Positions 43,279-53,607 are shown, counted from the stretch's first letter. The stretch is DNA of 64,000 nt from Burkholderiaceae bacterium (GCA_020851995.1 JADZBO010000116.1:1-64000); one strand, 5' to 3'. The notes: a model not told the origin generated them from the letters alone. Numbers and translations are program-made.

Positions 43279-45729
43279 ATGTCTGGAAGTCAGACTCTCC
43301 CTGCAGAACCCATCAACCTGCCGCTGTTGCCTTTGCGTGACGTGGTGGTGTTCCCCCATATGGTGATTCCGTTGTTTGTCGGGCGGCCGCGGTCGATCCG
43401 CGCCCTTGAGGCAGCAATGGAAGCCGGCAAGAGCATCATGCTTGCCGCCCAGAAGTCCGCCGGCAAGGATGACCCGACGCCGGATGACGTCTATGAAATC
43501 GGCTGTATCGCCACGATCCTCCAGATGCTCAAGCTCCCGGACGGTACCGTCAAGGTTCTGGTCGAAGGCTCACAGCGCGCCCGTGTGGTCGCCATCCAGG
43601 ATGCAGATACCCATTTCACCTCGGAAATTCTGCCCATCCTTCCCGACGCGACTGCCGGAGCCGAGATCGAAGCGCTGCGCCGGGCGATCGTGAGCCAGTT
43701 TGAGCAGTACGTAAAGCTCAATAAGAAGATCCCACCTGAAATTCTGACATCGCTTGCGGGTATCGATGATTCAGGTCGTCTGGCCGACACGATTGCCGCG
43801 CACTTGCCGCTCAAGCTTGAGCAGAAGCAGAAAATGCTCGAGATTTTCCCGACGGCAGAGCGACTGGAATCTTTGCTCGCACAGCTGGAAACCGAGATCG
43901 ACATTCTGCAGGTCGAGAAGCGTATTCGCGGCCGGGTCAAGAAGCAAATGGAGAAGAGTCAGCGCGACTACTACCTCAACGAGCAGGTCAAGGCGATCCA
44001 GAAGGAGCTTGGCGAGGGCGAAGAGGGCGCTGATATCGAAGAGCTCGAAAAGAAGATCAATGCCGCCCATTTGCCTAAGGATGCGCGCAAGAAGGTCGAC
44101 GCAGAACTCAAAAAGCTCAAGCTGATGTCGCCCATGTCGGCCGAGGCCACGGTGGTGCGAAACTATATCGACACGGTGATCGGCCTGCCCTGGAAGCGCA
44201 AGAGCAAGGTGAATAATTCGATTCCAAATGCCGAGTCGGTGCTCGATGATGATCACTATGGCCTGGACAAGGTCAAGGAGCGCATCCTCGAGTATCTCGC
44301 GGTGCAGCAGCGTGTCGACAAGATCAAGGCACCGATCCTGTGCCTGGTTGGGCCACCGGGCGTGGGTAAGACTTCGCTGGGTCAATCGATCGCCAAGGCG
44401 ACCAATCGCAAATTCCTGCGGATGGCGCTCGGCGGTGTGCGTGACGAAGCGGAAATCCGCGGTCATCGGCGCACCTACATTGGTTCGATGCCCGGCAAGA
44501 TCCTGCAGAATATGTCCAAAGTGGGGGTGCGTAACCCGTTGTTCCTGCTCGACGAAATCGACAAACTCGGCATGGATTTTCGAGGCGATCCCGCATCCGC
44601 GTTGCTGGAGGTACTCGATCCTGAACAAAATCACACATTTCAGGATCACTACGTCGAGGTGGATTTCGACCTGTCCGACGTGATGTTCGTGGCGACCAGC
44701 AATACGCTGAATATTCCGCCTGCGCTGCTTGACCGGATGGAGGTGATTCGCCTCTCGGGCTACACGGAAGATGAAAAGATCCACATCGCAATGGATCATT
44801 TGCTGCCCAAGCTTCTGAAGAACAACGGTGTCAAGCCCGAAGAGCTCCGGATTGAAGAATCCGCAGTCTGCGACATTGTGCGTTATTACACACGCGAGGC
44901 CGGGGTTCGCTCGCTTGAGCGTGAAATCGGTAAGATTTGCCGCAAGGTGGTGAAGAAATTGCTCGCCGAAGTGGAGGCGCGCAAGGCGTCGAAATCATCC
45001 GAGCCAATCGCACAGATGGTCGTGACGTCGGATAACCTCAACGATTACCTGGGCGTGCGGCGCTTTAACTTTGGCATGGCCGAAAAGGAAAACCAGATCG
45101 GACAGGTCAATGGGTTGGCGTGGACGGAGGTCGGCGGTGATCTTCTGACGATCGAAGTGGCGGATATGCCCGGCAAGGGCGTGATCCAGCGCACGGGATC
45201 GCTGGGCGACGTGATGAAGGAATCGGTCGAAGCGGCTCGCACGGTGGTGCGTGCCCGCGCACGCCGAATGGGAATCGCGGATTCGGTTTTCGAGAAGCGC
45301 GACATTCACGTGCACTTCCCCGAAGGCGCAACCCCGAAAGACGGCCCGTCCGCAGGGGCGGCGATTACGACCGCAATCGTTTCTGCCCTGACGCGCATTC
45401 CGGTGCGCGCGGATGTTGCGATGACGGGTGAGATCACCTTGCGTGGCGAAGTGCTGGCAATCGGCGGATTGAAAGAAAAGCTGCTTGCCGCTCACCGCGG
45501 TGGTATCAAGACGGTGCTGATTCCGGAGGAAAACGTCAAGGATCTTGCTGAAATTCCGGACAACGTCAAGAACCATCTTGAGATCATTCCGGTGAAGTGG
45601 ATCGACAAGGTACTGGAGGTTGCTCTGCAAAGTCCGCCTCAGCCCTTGCCCGATGAGCCGGCGGTGACCGAGCCAGTTGCTTCGACTGCGGTGGCCAAAG
45701 AATCCGTCGATCCGGTCATCAAGCATTGA
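43279..45729 (+). CDS. lon: ATP-dependent Lon protease
   Basis: Lon, 816 residues from the ATG at 43279 (AGGA lies 8 bases upstream; an ATG three codons earlier is less well placed). N-terminal LAN domain starts [23 protein letters not shown]+ domain has [15 protein letters not shown] and [11 protein letters not shown]; protease domain has the catalytic Ser in [11 protein letters not shown] and Lys in [14 protein letters not shown]. The C-terminal 20 residues ([18 protein letters not shown]) are a non-conserved tail. Heat-shock promoter upstream; hslR follows after 20 bases. Confidence 0.98.
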   Translation: MSGSQTLPAEPINLPLLPLRDVVVFPHMVIPLFVGRPRSIRALEAAMEAGKSIMLAAQKSAGKDDPTPDDVYEIGCIATILQMLKLPDGTVKVLVEGSQRARVVAIQDADTHFTSEILPILPDATAGAEIEALRRAIVSQFEQYVKLNKKIPPEILTSLAGIDDSGRLADTIAAHLPLKLEQKQKMLEIFPTAERLESLLAQLETEIDILQVEKRIRGRVKKQMEKSQRDYYLNEQVKAIQKELGEGEEGADIEELEKKINAAHLPKDARKKVDAELKKLKLMSPMSAEATVVRNYIDTVIGLPWKRKSKVNNSIPNAESVLDDDHYGLDKVKERILEYLAVQQRVDKIKAPILCLVGPPGVGKTSLGQSIAKATNRKFLRMALGGVRDEAEIRGHRRTYIGSMPGKILQNMSKVGVRNPLFLLDEIDKLGMDFRGDPASALLEVLDPEQNHTFQDHYVEVDFDLSDVMFVATSNTLNIPPALLDRMEVIRLSGYTEDEKIHIAMDHLLPKLLKNNGVKPEELRIEESAVCDIVRYYTREAGVRSLEREIGKICRKVVKKLLAEVEARKASKSSEPIAQMVVTSDNLNDYLGVRRFNFGMAEKENQIGQVNGLAWTEVGGDLLTIEVADMPGKGVIQRTGSLGDVMKESVEAARTVVRARARRMGIADSVFEKRDIHVHFPEGATPKDGPSAGAAITTAIVSALTRIPVRADVAMTGEITLRGEVLAIGGLKEKLLAAHRGGIKTVLIPEENVKDLAEIPDNVKNHLEIIPVKWIDKVLEVALQSPPQPLPDEPAVTEPVASTAVAKESVDPVIKH

Positions 45730-45749
45730 CCTGAAGGGTTGAGTCCGCG

Positions 45750-46139
45750 ATGGAGATCCTGGACTCGGTTCGGCTCGACAAATGGTTGTGGGCGGCGCGG
45801 TTTTTCAAATCACGCACGCTTGCCGCCGCGTCGGTCGAAGCGGGCAGGGTGCTGATTAACGGCGAGAGGGCTAAACCGGCCCGTGCAATTCGGGTTGATG
45901 ACCGACTGGTCATCACCCGGGATCAGGAGCGTTTGGAGTTGTTCGTGCGCGGTATCACCGAAACGCGGCGTTCAGCGCCGCTTGCGCGGCTGCTATACGA
46001 CGAAACACCGGACAGTATCACTGAACGTACCGCGGCCGCCGAGCGTCGCAGGTTGTATTCCGACCCATCGCGCGATATCGAAGGCCGGCCGACAAAGCGC
46101 GACCGCCGAATGATCCAGCGACTACGGGACAGGGATTGA
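45750..46139 (+). CDS. hslR: RNA-binding S4-domain heat-shock protein Hsp15
   Basis: Hsp15-type protein of 129 residues. The S4 RNA-binding domain covers residues about 8-65 (VRLDKWLWAARFFKSRTLAA, then GRVLINGERAKPARAI), and the basic C-terminus ends RRMIQRLRDRD. Hsp15 binds stalled 50S subunits bearing nascent chains. Its position 20 bases after lon suggests shared heat-shock transcription. Its stop is one base away from that of the convergent lexA. Confidence 0.93.
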   Translation: MEILDSVRLDKWLWAARFFKSRTLAAASVEAGRVLINGERAKPARAIRVDDRLVITRDQERLELFVRGITETRRSAPLARLLYDETPDSITERTAAAERRRLYSDPSRDIEGRPTKRDRRMIQRLRDRD

Positions 46140-46140
46140 A

Positions 46141-46848
46141 TTAATGCAGCGGGGTCGTTCGGATGAGTCCGAGCGCAATCCCTTCAAGCGAGAAATCCTG
46201 ACCGGGCTGGATGACAATGGGTTTGAAATCCGGATTTTCCGGGAGCAGTTCGATCTGAGTACTGGTTCGCTGAAGGCGTTTGACGGTCACATCATCATCA
46301 ATGCGTGCCACTACGATCTGGCCGTTGCGGGCTTCTCCCGTCTTTTTGATGGCGAGCAGATCACCGTCCAGAATACCGGCATCGCGCATACTCATCCCTT
46401 TGACTTTGAGAAGGTAATCGGGACGCTGGCTGAACAGGTTGGGATCGACTGCGAGTTCCTTTTCGACGTTTTCCGAAGCCAGAACAGGTGAGCCAGCGGC
46501 AACGCGACCGATCAGTGGCAGTAACACCTGACCGACGCCTGAAGCCAGTCGCGGAACCAATCCCTCAGTGCTGCGCGCGAAGGCCGACTGATCATCCAGA
46601 TCAGATTCGTGATCCGACAAGGACTCCCGGGCGAGTTCGGTCAGCCGAATACCGCGCGAGGCTCCGGCGGTGAGTTCGATGACACCCTTGCGCGCGAGCG
46701 CGCGCAGATGGTCTTCAGCGGCGTTGGCGGAGCGGAAACCCAGCGTCTGGGCGATTTCGGCGCGTGTGGGCGGAAAGCCTGTACGCTGCACCGCCTGACG
46801 GATTAAATCCAGGATTTGCTGCTGGCGGTCTGTTAGCTTGATGGTCAT
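46141..46848 (-). CDS. lexA: LexA repressor
   Basis: SOS repressor and self-cleaving serine protease, 235 residues. N-terminal winged helix (residues 1-70, [20 protein letters not shown]), a linker, and the C-terminal S24 domain: scissile Ala118-Gly119 in GRVAAGSP, catalytic Ser153 in GMSMRDAG and Lys190 in DDVTVKRL. The longer linker (about 70-110) makes it about 30 residues longer than E. coli LexA, as is usual in Burkholderiales. Two LexA boxes lie upstream, so it is autoregulated. Confidence 0.97.
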   Translation of the reverse strand: MTIKLTDRQQQILDLIRQAVQRTGFPPTRAEIAQTLGFRSANAAEDHLRALARKGVIELTAGASRGIRLTELARESLSDHESDLDDQSAFARSTEGLVPRLASGVGQVLLPLIGRVAAGSPVLASENVEKELAVDPNLFSQRPDYLLKVKGMSMRDAGILDGDLLAIKKTGEARNGQIVVARIDDDVTVKRLQRTSTQIELLPENPDFKPIVIQPGQDFSLEGIALGLIRTTPLH

Positions 46849-46878
46849 TGTCGGCGCGCTATCAAGAGATGAACATGG

Positions 46879-46894
46879 CTGTGTTTATATACAG
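46879..46894. promoter_or_regulatory. LexA (SOS) box 1
   Basis: CTG-TGTTTATATA-CAG, a perfect CTG-N10-CAG with AT-rich centre, 31 bases upstream of the lexA start. Confidence 0.85.
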
Positions 46895-46933
46895 CATCCA
46901 TTGTGCATTCTTTGCAGATTGCGCGCAACACAA

Positions 46934-46949
46934 ATCTGTATGAATAAAC
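46934..46949. promoter_or_regulatory. LexA (SOS) box 2
   Basis: CTG-TATGAATAAA-CAG, a second CTG-N10-CAG 39 bases further upstream of box 1. It touches the first base of the nested-stem element. Confidence 0.82.
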
Positions 46950-47018
46950 AGCCCGGCATTAAACTTAGCCCCGAAGCGCGGATTCGCGTCCATGACTCGG
47001 GGTGCCGTTCATTGCCGG
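46949..47018 (-). ncRNA. Nested stem element between tyrB and lexA (terminator or structured RNA)
   Basis: Three nested inverted repeats: GCCCGGCA (46949-46956) with TGCCGGGC (47011-47018); CCCCGA (46967-46972) with TCGGGG (46995-47000); CGCG (46975-46978) with CGCG (46983-46986). It begins 53 bases after the tyrB stop in the direction of tyrB transcription. No T run follows. It may be the tyrB 3' end structure or a small RNA; the type given is tentative. Confidence 0.35.
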
Positions 47019-47071
47019 GCGGTCATGTCATGCCAGCGTGCTGCCAGAAGACCTGGCTTGACTGGGAACTG

Positions 47072-48280
47072 TTAGTCCTCTTGCATGACCTGGGCGATCG
47101 CTTTGACGACGCCGTCAATGTTGCCGCTGTTGAGTGCCGCGACGCAAATGCGCCCGGTACTGACCGCGTAGATGCCGTGCTCATCGCGCAAGCGATCCAC
47201 CTGCTTTGCCGTCAGCCCGGAATAGGAAAACATTCCGCGCTGGTCCATCACGAAGCCGAAGTCACGGCTGACGCCGGCGGCCTTGAGCTTTTCGACCAGC
47301 TGGCGACGCATGAGGCGGATGCGGTCGCGCATGCCGGCAAGCTCGGCGTCCCACATCGCAAAGAGCTCGGGTGAGTTCAGTACCGTTGCCACCACGGTTC
47401 CGCCGTGCGTGGGCGGGTTGGAGTAGTTTGTGCGGATCACCCGCTTGATCTGACTCAGGACGCGGCTGGACTCGTCCTTGCTGCTTGTGACGATGGTCAG
47501 CGCGCCAACGCGCTCGCCGTAGAGTGAAAAGGACTTGGAAAACGACGAACTGATCAGCATCGTCATATCGAGTTCCGCGAACAGGCGAACCGCGGCGGCA
47601 TCGGCCTCAAGTCCTTCGCCGAAGCCCTGATAGGCGATATCGAGGAATGGGATCAGGTCGCCTTGTTGCATCACAGTGGCGATTTCGCGCCATTGTGCGG
47701 GAGTGGGATCCACTCCCGTCGGATTGTGGCAGCAGGCATGCAGCACGACCACGCTCTGAGCCGGCAGGGCACGAAGGAATCCGAGCATGCCGTTGAGATC
47801 GAAGCCGTGGGTCGCCGCATCATAGTAGGGATAATTGACCACATCAAAACCAGCACGCTCGAACAAAGCGCGGTGGTTTTCCCAGGATGGGTTGCTGATG
47901 GCGACCTTCGCATCAGGCACCAGTTGTTTGAGCAAGTCCGCGCCGATCTTGAGTGCGCCGGTACCGCCAAGCGCCTGCATTGTGATGACCCGACCCGCCG
48001 CGATCAGAGGCGAGTTCTTGCCGAGCACGAGTTCCTGAGCGGCTTTGTTGTAGCCGGCGATGCCTTCAATGGGCAGGTAGCCGCGGGCCACACCGGCCTC
48101 GACACGCGCCACTTCGGCCTTGCGAACGGCGTTGAGCAGGGGAATCTTGCCGTTGTCATCATAGTAGACGCCGACAGCGAGGTTGACCTTGCCTGGACGG
48201 GCATCGCCGTTGTATTGCTCAGTCATGCCGAGAATGGGGTCGCGCGGGGCGAGTTCGACGGATTGAAACAGGGTGCTCAT
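47072..48280 (-). CDS. tyrB: Aromatic/aspartate aminotransferase
   Basis: Class I PLP aminotransferase of 402 residues from the ATG at 48280 (STLFQSVELAPRDPILGMTE). The AspC/TyrB subfamily is clear: DPARPGKVNLAVGVYYDDNG-like text, HACCHNPTGVDPT, and the PLP lysine in SSSFSKSFSLYGERVGAL with arginine TNYSNPPTHGG. It transfers amino groups between glutamate and aspartate or aromatic amino acids. The two activities cannot be separated by eye, so the symbol is provisional. The open frame continues upstream to 48559 but overlaps uvrB. Divergent from uvrB. Confidence 0.9.
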   Translation of the reverse strand: MSTLFQSVELAPRDPILGMTEQYNGDARPGKVNLAVGVYYDDNGKIPLLNAVRKAEVARVEAGVARGYLPIEGIAGYNKAAQELVLGKNSPLIAAGRVITMQALGGTGALKIGADLLKQLVPDAKVAISNPSWENHRALFERAGFDVVNYPYYDAATHGFDLNGMLGFLRALPAQSVVVLHACCHNPTGVDPTPAQWREIATVMQQGDLIPFLDIAYQGFGEGLEADAAAVRLFAELDMTMLISSSFSKSFSLYGERVGALTIVTSSKDESSRVLSQIKRVIRTNYSNPPTHGGTVVATVLNSPELFAMWDAELAGMRDRIRLMRRQLVEKLKAAGVSRDFGFVMDQRGMFSYSGLTAKQVDRLRDEHGIYAVSTGRICVAALNSGNIDGVVKAIAQVMQED

Positions 48281-48421
48281 GGTGGGGATCGTTGCTCGTT
48301 GAGTTTGCGGTGCGGTTTTCCGGAGTCCGCGTCTTAAACTGACTTGCGCGAGAATGCGGTGGACTCTGTCACGCGCGCGCTGGATAATGACGGGTTTGCT
48401 CTCGCGCCGAGGGCTAACCCC

Positions 48422-48427
48422 TATAAG
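48422..48427 (+). promoter_or_regulatory. Possible -10 box right before uvrB
   Basis: TATAAG ends 6 bases before the uvrB ATG, so the transcript would start at or near the A of the ATG (leaderless). No good -35 at the usual spacing; TTGCTC lies 20 bases upstream. Confidence 0.35.
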
Positions 48428-48433
48428 TCTAAC

Positions 48434-50539
48434 ATGGCCCAAGATACACCGAGCGAAGCAGGCACCACAGATCGCCCTGGCGCTGAGAGCGCGGCAAAGC
48501 CTGTGGAGGATGATGTTGCGCAGGGACGTTACATCGATTACCCCGATAGTCCGTTTCACCTGTATCAGCCATACCCGCCGGCCGGCGATCAGCCCCGGGC
48601 GATCGATCTGCTCGAACAGGGCGTACGTGACGGGCTGATGACACAGACCCTGCTCGGCGTGACGGGATCAGGCAAAACGTTCACCATGGCCAATCTGATT
48701 GCACGTCTTGGCCGACCTGCACTGGTGCTTGCGCCCAACAAGACACTGGCCGCCCAACTCTATGCGGAAATGCGTGAGTTCTTTCCGCGCAACGCAGTTG
48801 AGTATTTCGTGTCTTACTACGACTACTACCAGCCTGAGGCCTACGTGCCTTCGCGCGATCTTTTCATTGAAAAGGATTCCTCGATCAACGAACACATCGA
48901 ACAGATGCGCCTGTCGGCGACCAAGAGTTTGCTTGAGCGGCGCGACACAGTGATTGTGGGCACGGTCTCGTGCATCTACGGTCTCGGCAATCCGGGGGAT
49001 TACCATGCAATGGTGCTGATTCTGCGTACCGGCGATCGTATCGCCCGGCGCGAAGTTCTGGCGCGGCTGGTCGCCATGCAGTACACCCGCAACGATGTTG
49101 ATTTCACGCGCGGCACATTCCGCGCGCGTGGTGAAACGATTGATATCTTTCCCGCGGAAAGCCCTGAGTTCGCCTTGAGACTTTCGCTTTTCGACGATGA
49201 AGTCGAAAGCCTTGAGTTGTTCGACCCCCTGACGGGCCGGGTGCGCCAGAAGGTGCCGCGCTTCACTGTATACCCGGGATCGCACTACGTCACACCACGC
49301 GATACTGTGTTGCGCGCGATCGGCACGATCAAGGAAGAGTTGCGCGACCGTCTCAAATTCTTTATTGACTCGGGCAAACTGGTCGAAGCTCAACGTCTCG
49401 AGCAGCGCACCCGGTTCGATCTCGAAATGCTCTCCGAACTCGGGTTTTGCAAGGGAATCGAAAACTATTCGCGTCACCTTTCGGGCGCCGCGCCAGGCGA
49501 TCCGCCGCCGACACTGGTCGACTACCTGCCGCGCGAGGCACTGATGTTCATCGACGAAAGTCATGTCACCATCGGCCAGTTGGGTGGGATGTATCGGGGG
49601 GACCGCGCTCGCAAGGAAACCCTGGTGACCTACGGTTTTCGTCTGCCTTCTGCAATGGATAACCGCCCGCTCAAGCTTGAAGAGTTCGAGACCAGAATGC
49701 GACAGTGCGTATTTGTCTCCGCGACACCCGGTGCCTACGAGCAGGCGCACACTGACAATGTGGTGGAGCAGGTCGTGCGTCCCACCGGTCTGGTGGATCC
49801 GGAGGTTGAAGTGCGTCCGGCGCGCACTCAGGTCGATGACCTGCTGGGTGAAATCAAACTGCGGGTGGCGATCGAGGAGCGGGTTCTGGTGACCACGCTG
49901 ACCAAGCGGATGGCCGAGGACCTGACCGATTACCTGAGTGAACATGGCATACGGGTTCGTTACCTGCATTCGGATATCGATACAGTCGAACGCGTCGAAA
50001 TCATCCGGGATCTGCGCCTGGGAGTATTTGATGTGCTGGTTGGGATCAACCTGCTGCGCGAAGGTCTTGATATTCCCGAAGTGTCTCTGGTCGCTATCCT
50101 GGATGCGGATAAGGAAGGATTCCTGCGCTCGGAGCGCAGTCTGATCCAGACCATAGGACGCGCGGCGCGCAACCTCAATGGGCGAGCCATTCTGTACGCT
50201 GACCGGATCACGGATTCGATGTCCCGGGCCATGGGCGAAACCAGGCGTCGGCGCGAGAAACAACAGGCGTTCAACATCGAGCACGGTATTGAAGCCCGCG
50301 GGGTGCGCAAAGCGGTCCGCGAACTGATCGACGGGGTGATCGTGCCGGCCGCGCCCAACGAAGAGACCGCGGTGTTTGCCGACACGCTGATCGGCGACGA
50401 GAAGGCAGTGGCCCGCGAGATCCGGCGTCTTGAAAAGGCCATGCTGGATCACGCCCGCAATCTGGAATTCGAGCAGGCGGCAACGGCGCGCGATCAATTG
50501 CGGCGGCTCAAGGATCGGGTGCTTCTTTCTGGTGCGTGA
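48434..50539 (+). CDS. uvrB: UvrABC system protein B
   Basis: UvrB, the damage-verifying helicase subunit of nucleotide-excision repair, 701 residues from the ATG at 48434. Walker [14 protein letters not shown], the beta-hairpin region [24 protein letters not shown], [20 protein letters not shown], and helicase motifs [20 protein letters not shown] with QTIGRAARN are intact, ending in the UVR coiled coil ([20 protein letters not shown]). About 35 extra hydrophilic residues precede the conserved start ([20 protein letters not shown]). An upstream in-frame start at 48344 is possible. No LexA box is seen. Confidence 0.96.
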   Translation: MAQDTPSEAGTTDRPGAESAAKPVEDDVAQGRYIDYPDSPFHLYQPYPPAGDQPRAIDLLEQGVRDGLMTQTLLGVTGSGKTFTMANLIARLGRPALVLAPNKTLAAQLYAEMREFFPRNAVEYFVSYYDYYQPEAYVPSRDLFIEKDSSINEHIEQMRLSATKSLLERRDTVIVGTVSCIYGLGNPGDYHAMVLILRTGDRIARREVLARLVAMQYTRNDVDFTRGTFRARGETIDIFPAESPEFALRLSLFDDEVESLELFDPLTGRVRQKVPRFTVYPGSHYVTPRDTVLRAIGTIKEELRDRLKFFIDSGKLVEAQRLEQRTRFDLEMLSELGFCKGIENYSRHLSGAAPGDPPPTLVDYLPREALMFIDESHVTIGQLGGMYRGDRARKETLVTYGFRLPSAMDNRPLKLEEFETRMRQCVFVSATPGAYEQAHTDNVVEQVVRPTGLVDPEVEVRPARTQVDDLLGEIKLRVAIEERVLVTTLTKRMAEDLTDYLSEHGIRVRYLHSDIDTVERVEIIRDLRLGVFDVLVGINLLREGLDIPEVSLVAILDADKEGFLRSERSLIQTIGRAARNLNGRAILYADRITDSMSRAMGETRRRREKQQAFNIEHGIEARGVRKAVRELIDGVIVPAAPNEETAVFADTLIGDEKAVAREIRRLEKAMLDHARNLEFEQAATARDQLRRLKDRVLLSGA

Positions 50540-50541
50540 CC

Positions 50542-50555
50542 CGCCGAAATCGGCG
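50542..50555 (+). terminator. Small hairpin after uvrB
   Basis: CGCCG-AAAT-CGGCG just past the uvrB stop, followed by TTGTTACGG. A weak possible terminator. The 218-base gap to the next gene is AT-rich from about 50570 to 50690. Confidence 0.3.
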
Positions 50556-50757
50556 TTGTTACGGTGCATCATTTTTCAGAACATTGCGTCAGTTATTTCG
50601 ATAATTTCAGTTTTTATTTCAAGAATAAAGATCAAATAACAAGTATAAGTCATTGAAAAATAATATTAAATTATTGTAATTTTATTCGCCGCACCGATTT
50701 GCGGTTGCAACAAAAAAATGCTGGACAACTTACGGGTTTTCCCTCACACTACGCACC

Positions 50758-51249
50758 ATGATGACAAAAGTACTCTTCGTATGCATGGGCAACATTTGCC
50801 GGTCGCCCAGTGCTGAAGGCGTTTTTCGCCACCTGATTCACGATGCCGGCCTGTCTGACGTCGTCGGGATCGATTCTGCCGGCACACACAACTTCCACGT
50901 CGGTGAAGCGCCGGACGCGCGCGCTGTCGCGGCCGCCCGCAAGCGCGGGTACGAGATCACGCGTGCTCAGGCGCGCCAGGTGTCGGCCGAAGATTTCCGC
51001 GAGTTTGATCTGATTCTGGCGATGGACTGGGAAAACCTGTCCGCGCTTCAGCAACTCTGTCCCAAGCAGCATCAACACAAGCTGATGCTCCTGATGCGTT
51101 TCGCCAATGAGTTTGAAGAGGCCACTGTGCCCGATCCCTACTATGGCGGTCCTGAGGGTTTCGGCAAGGTGCTGGATTATCTTGAAGATGCCTGCCAGGG
51201 TGTGCTCGAGCTCGTTCGCAAGCGCGCAACGCAATATCAGGCAGCCTAA
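50758..51249 (+). CDS. Low-molecular-weight protein tyrosine phosphatase
   Basis: A 163-residue LMW-PTP. The phosphate loop is CMGNICRSP near residues 10-18 (CX5R with the nucleophilic cysteine) and the general acid is in VPDPYYGGPEGF near the end. Bacterial members act in polysaccharide export or signalling; the target here is unknown. It lies between uvrB and iscR and ends in a strong terminator, so it is probably a single-gene unit. The next gene's IscR site follows the terminator. Confidence 0.93.
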   Translation: MMTKVLFVCMGNICRSPSAEGVFRHLIHDAGLSDVVGIDSAGTHNFHVGEAPDARAVAAARKRGYEITRAQARQVSAEDFREFDLILAMDWENLSALQQLCPKQHQHKLMLLMRFANEFEEATVPDPYYGGPEGFGKVLDYLEDACQGVLELVRKRATQYQAA

Positions 51250-51300
51250 GGCTCGCAAGATCTGGTTCGGTGATGCTCGCTGACCGGATCGCACCTTAAG

Positions 51301-51327
51301 AAAACCGCGCTCTGCGCGGTTTTTTTA
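51301..51327 (+). terminator. Rho-independent terminator after the phosphatase gene
   Basis: AAAACCGCGC (51301-51310) pairs perfectly with GCGCGGTTTT (51314-51323) around a 3-base loop, with a run of seven T. Confidence 0.92.
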
Positions 51328-51370
51328 CGTCGGTTTGCGCAATTCCTAGCAAATTAGTCGGGATTGGGTT

Positions 51371-51395
51371 ATACTTGACTCGTTTACTCAAGTAA
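51371..51395. promoter_or_regulatory. IscR type-1-like operator upstream of iscR
   Basis: ATACTTGACTCGTTTACTCA and AGTA follow the E. coli type-1 IscR pattern. TACTTGA (51372-51378) and TCAAGTA (51388-51394) form a perfect inverted repeat with a 9-base spacer. It lies 35-58 bases before the iscR ATG, where autorepression by [2Fe-2S]-IscR is expected. Confidence 0.75.
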
Positions 51396-51428
51396 GACCC
51401 TGTTCAGATTTTCGACGAGGACACCATC

Positions 51429-51959
51429 ATGCGACTCACGACCAAAGGGCGCTTCGCTGTCACTGCCATGATTGACCTGGCCTTGCGTCAGCAAGGCGGG
51501 CCAGTGACGCTCTCGGCCATCAGCCAGCGGCAGAATATTTCGCTATCCTACCTGGAGCAGCTTTTTGGCAAGCTGCGCCGGCACGAACTGGTGGAAAGCG
51601 TGCGCGGTCCGGGCGGAGGTTACACGCTCGCCCGCCTGGCACGCACCATCACCGTTGCCGACATTATATTTGCAGTGGACGAACCGCTCGACGCAACCAA
51701 TTGCGGCGGCAAAACGGACTGTACCAGTGGCACCGACGGCAAGCCAGGCGTGTGCATGACACACGAACTCTGGTCCACCCTGAATCGCAAGATGGTGGAT
51801 TTCCTGGATTCCGTATCACTTCAGGATCTGGTCGATCAGCAGCGCATGCGCCAGTTGCAGGAGTCTACCCAGGCCGGGGCAGGCGTTCGCGTCAATGTGG
51901 TCGGCTCCTCCGGGCCCGTGTCGCCCAGTACCAAGCTTCCTGCCCAAGTGGCTGTTTAA
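51429..51959 (+). CDS. iscR: Fe-S cluster regulator IscR
   Basis: Rrf2-family regulator that senses Fe-S status, 176 residues. N-terminal winged helix begins [19 protein letters not shown]; the cluster ligands are Cys92, Cys98 and Cys109 (NCGGKTDC, then VCMTHELW with His112). The spacing between the second and third cysteines is 5 residues longer than in E. coli. The C-terminal 40 residues ([20 protein letters not shown]) are non-conserved. First gene of iscRSUA-hscBA-fdx and controlled by the site upstream. Confidence 0.96.
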   Translation: MRLTTKGRFAVTAMIDLALRQQGGPVTLSAISQRQNISLSYLEQLFGKLRRHELVESVRGPGGGYTLARLARTITVADIIFAVDEPLDATNCGGKTDCTSGTDGKPGVCMTHELWSTLNRKMVDFLDSVSLQDLVDQQRMRQLQESTQAGAGVRVNVVGSSGPVSPSTKLPAQVAV

Positions 51960-51985
51960 TCCCTTTGCTGATTCAGGAGTTCAAC

Positions 51986-53197
51986 ATGTCGTCGCGTCCC
52001 ATTTATCTCGACTACTCGGCCACGACCCCGGTGGATCCGCGCGTGGTTGACAAGATGGTGCCTTGGCTTTTCGAGCATTTCGGAAATCCGGCTTCCCGCA
52101 GTCACGCTTTCGGCTGGGAGGCCGAAGAAGCTGTCGAGCGCGCGCGAGGCCAGGTCGCGGCCCTCGTCAACGCAGATCCCCGTGAAATCATCTGGACTTC
52201 CGGTGCGACCGAATCCGACAACCTTGCAATCAAGGGTGCGGCGGGGTTCTATGCAGAGCGTGGCAAGCACATCATCACCGTGAAGACCGAGCACAAGGCC
52301 GTTCTGGATCCGTGCCGCGAACTTGAGCGCCAGGGGTTCGAGGTGACCTATCTTGACGTGCAGGAAAACGGCCTGGTCGACCTCGAGGCGTTCACGGCGG
52401 CGATTCGTCCGGATACGGTGCTGGTTTCGATCATGTACGTCAATAACGAAATCGGCGTCATTCAGGATATCGAAGCAATCGGTGAAATCTGCCGTGACAG
52501 GCGCATCATTTTCCATGTCGATGCAGCGCAGGCTACTGGCAAGGTCGAGATTGATTTGCAAAAGCTCAAGGTGGATTTGATGTCCTTCTGTGCTCACAAG
52601 ACCTACGGTCCGAAGGGCATCGGCGCGCTGTACGTGCGTCGCAAGCCGCGTATCCGCATCGAAGCGCAAATGCACGGCGGCGGGCATGAACGCGGTTTCC
52701 GTTCGGGCACCCTGGCCACCCATCAAATCGTCGGAATGGGGGAGTGTTTCCATCTCGCCCAACTTGAAATGGCGACCGAAAACGAGCGCATCCGTATGCT
52801 GCGTGACCGGCTGTGGGCCGGACTCTCCCAGATCGAAGAGGTCTACCTGAACGGGGATCTCGAGCGCAGGATTCCACACAATCTGAACGTAAGTTTCAAT
52901 TACGTGGAAGGCGAGTCGCTGATCATGGCAATTAAAGAACTTGCGGTATCGAGCGGTTCGGCCTGCACTTCGGCAAGTCTTGAGCCTTCCTACGTCTTGC
53001 GGGCGCTTGGCCGCAATGACGAACTGGCGCACAGCTCGATCCGATTCACGATCGGTCGTTTCACGACCGAGCAGGAAATCGACTTCGCGGTCAACTTGAT
53101 CAAGGCACGGGTGGGCAAACTGCGCGACATGTCCCCCCTGTGGGAAATGATGAAGGACGGCGTTGATCTGAATAGTGTGCAGTGGGCAGCCCACTGA
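51986..53197 (+). CDS. iscS: Cysteine desulfurase IscS
   Basis: PLP enzyme taking sulfur from cysteine for Fe-S clusters, tRNA thiolation and cofactors. 403 residues from the ATG at 51986 ([20 protein letters not shown]). The PLP lysine is in [11 protein letters not shown], and the persulfide cysteine in [20 protein letters not shown]. The frame is open upstream but overlaps iscR. 26 bases after iscR, with AGGAG before the ATG. Confidence 0.98.
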   Translation: MSSRPIYLDYSATTPVDPRVVDKMVPWLFEHFGNPASRSHAFGWEAEEAVERARGQVAALVNADPREIIWTSGATESDNLAIKGAAGFYAERGKHIITVKTEHKAVLDPCRELERQGFEVTYLDVQENGLVDLEAFTAAIRPDTVLVSIMYVNNEIGVIQDIEAIGEICRDRRIIFHVDAAQATGKVEIDLQKLKVDLMSFCAHKTYGPKGIGALYVRRKPRIRIEAQMHGGGHERGFRSGTLATHQIVGMGECFHLAQLEMATENERIRMLRDRLWAGLSQIEEVYLNGDLERRIPHNLNVSFNYVEGESLIMAIKELAVSSGSACTSASLEPSYVLRALGRNDELAHSSIRFTIGRFTTEQEIDFAVNLIKARVGKLRDMSPLWEMMKDGVDLNSVQWAAH

Positions 53198-53219
53198 TCG
53201 AATTCTTGGGAGCACGAAG

Positions 53220-53603
53220 ATGGCATACAGCGAAAAAGTAATTGATCACTACGAAAATCCCCGCAATGTCGGGGCGTTTGACAAGGCCGATGACCACGTT
53301 GGCACCGGCATGGTCGGTGCGCCCGCGTGCGGCGACGTCATGAAGCTGCAGATCCGCGTCAATGACAACGGGATCATCGAGGACGCACGGTTCAAGACCT
53401 ACGGCTGTGGTTCGGCGATCGCGTCGAGCTCACTGGTGACAGAGTGGGTCAAGGGCAAGACACTCGATGAGGCACTGACGATCCGCAACACGCAGATTGC
53501 CGAGGAACTGGCGCTTCCTCCCGTCAAGATTCACTGCTCGATCCTGGCTGAGGACGCGATCAAGGCGGCCGTCAAAGACTACAAAGAAAAACACGCGGAT
53601 TGA
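53220..53603 (+). CDS. iscU: Fe-S cluster scaffold IscU
   Basis: Scaffold on which [2Fe-2S] clusters are built, 127 residues from the ATG at 53220 ([20 protein letters not shown]). Three ligand cysteines are in [18 protein letters not shown] and [12 protein letters not shown], and the HscA-binding LPPVK motif is present. Starts 22 bases after iscS. Confidence 0.98.
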   Translation: MAYSEKVIDHYENPRNVGAFDKADDHVGTGMVGAPACGDVMKLQIRVNDNGIIEDARFKTYGCGSAIASSSLVTEWVKGKTLDEALTIRNTQIAEELALPPVKIHCSILAEDAIKAAVKDYKEKHAD

Positions 53604-53607
53604 TATC

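Noticed and set aside
48281..48559. N-terminal extension of the aminotransferase by 93 residues
   Set aside because: It overlaps uvrB and is not part of any aminotransferase; the ATG at 48280 gives the normal length.
48668..50572. 634-residue open frame opposite uvrB
   Set aside because: Same reason: it mirrors the conserved uvrB codons and has no domain features.
51956..53215. 419-residue open frame opposite iscS
   Set aside because: Antisense shadow; iscS is unambiguous.
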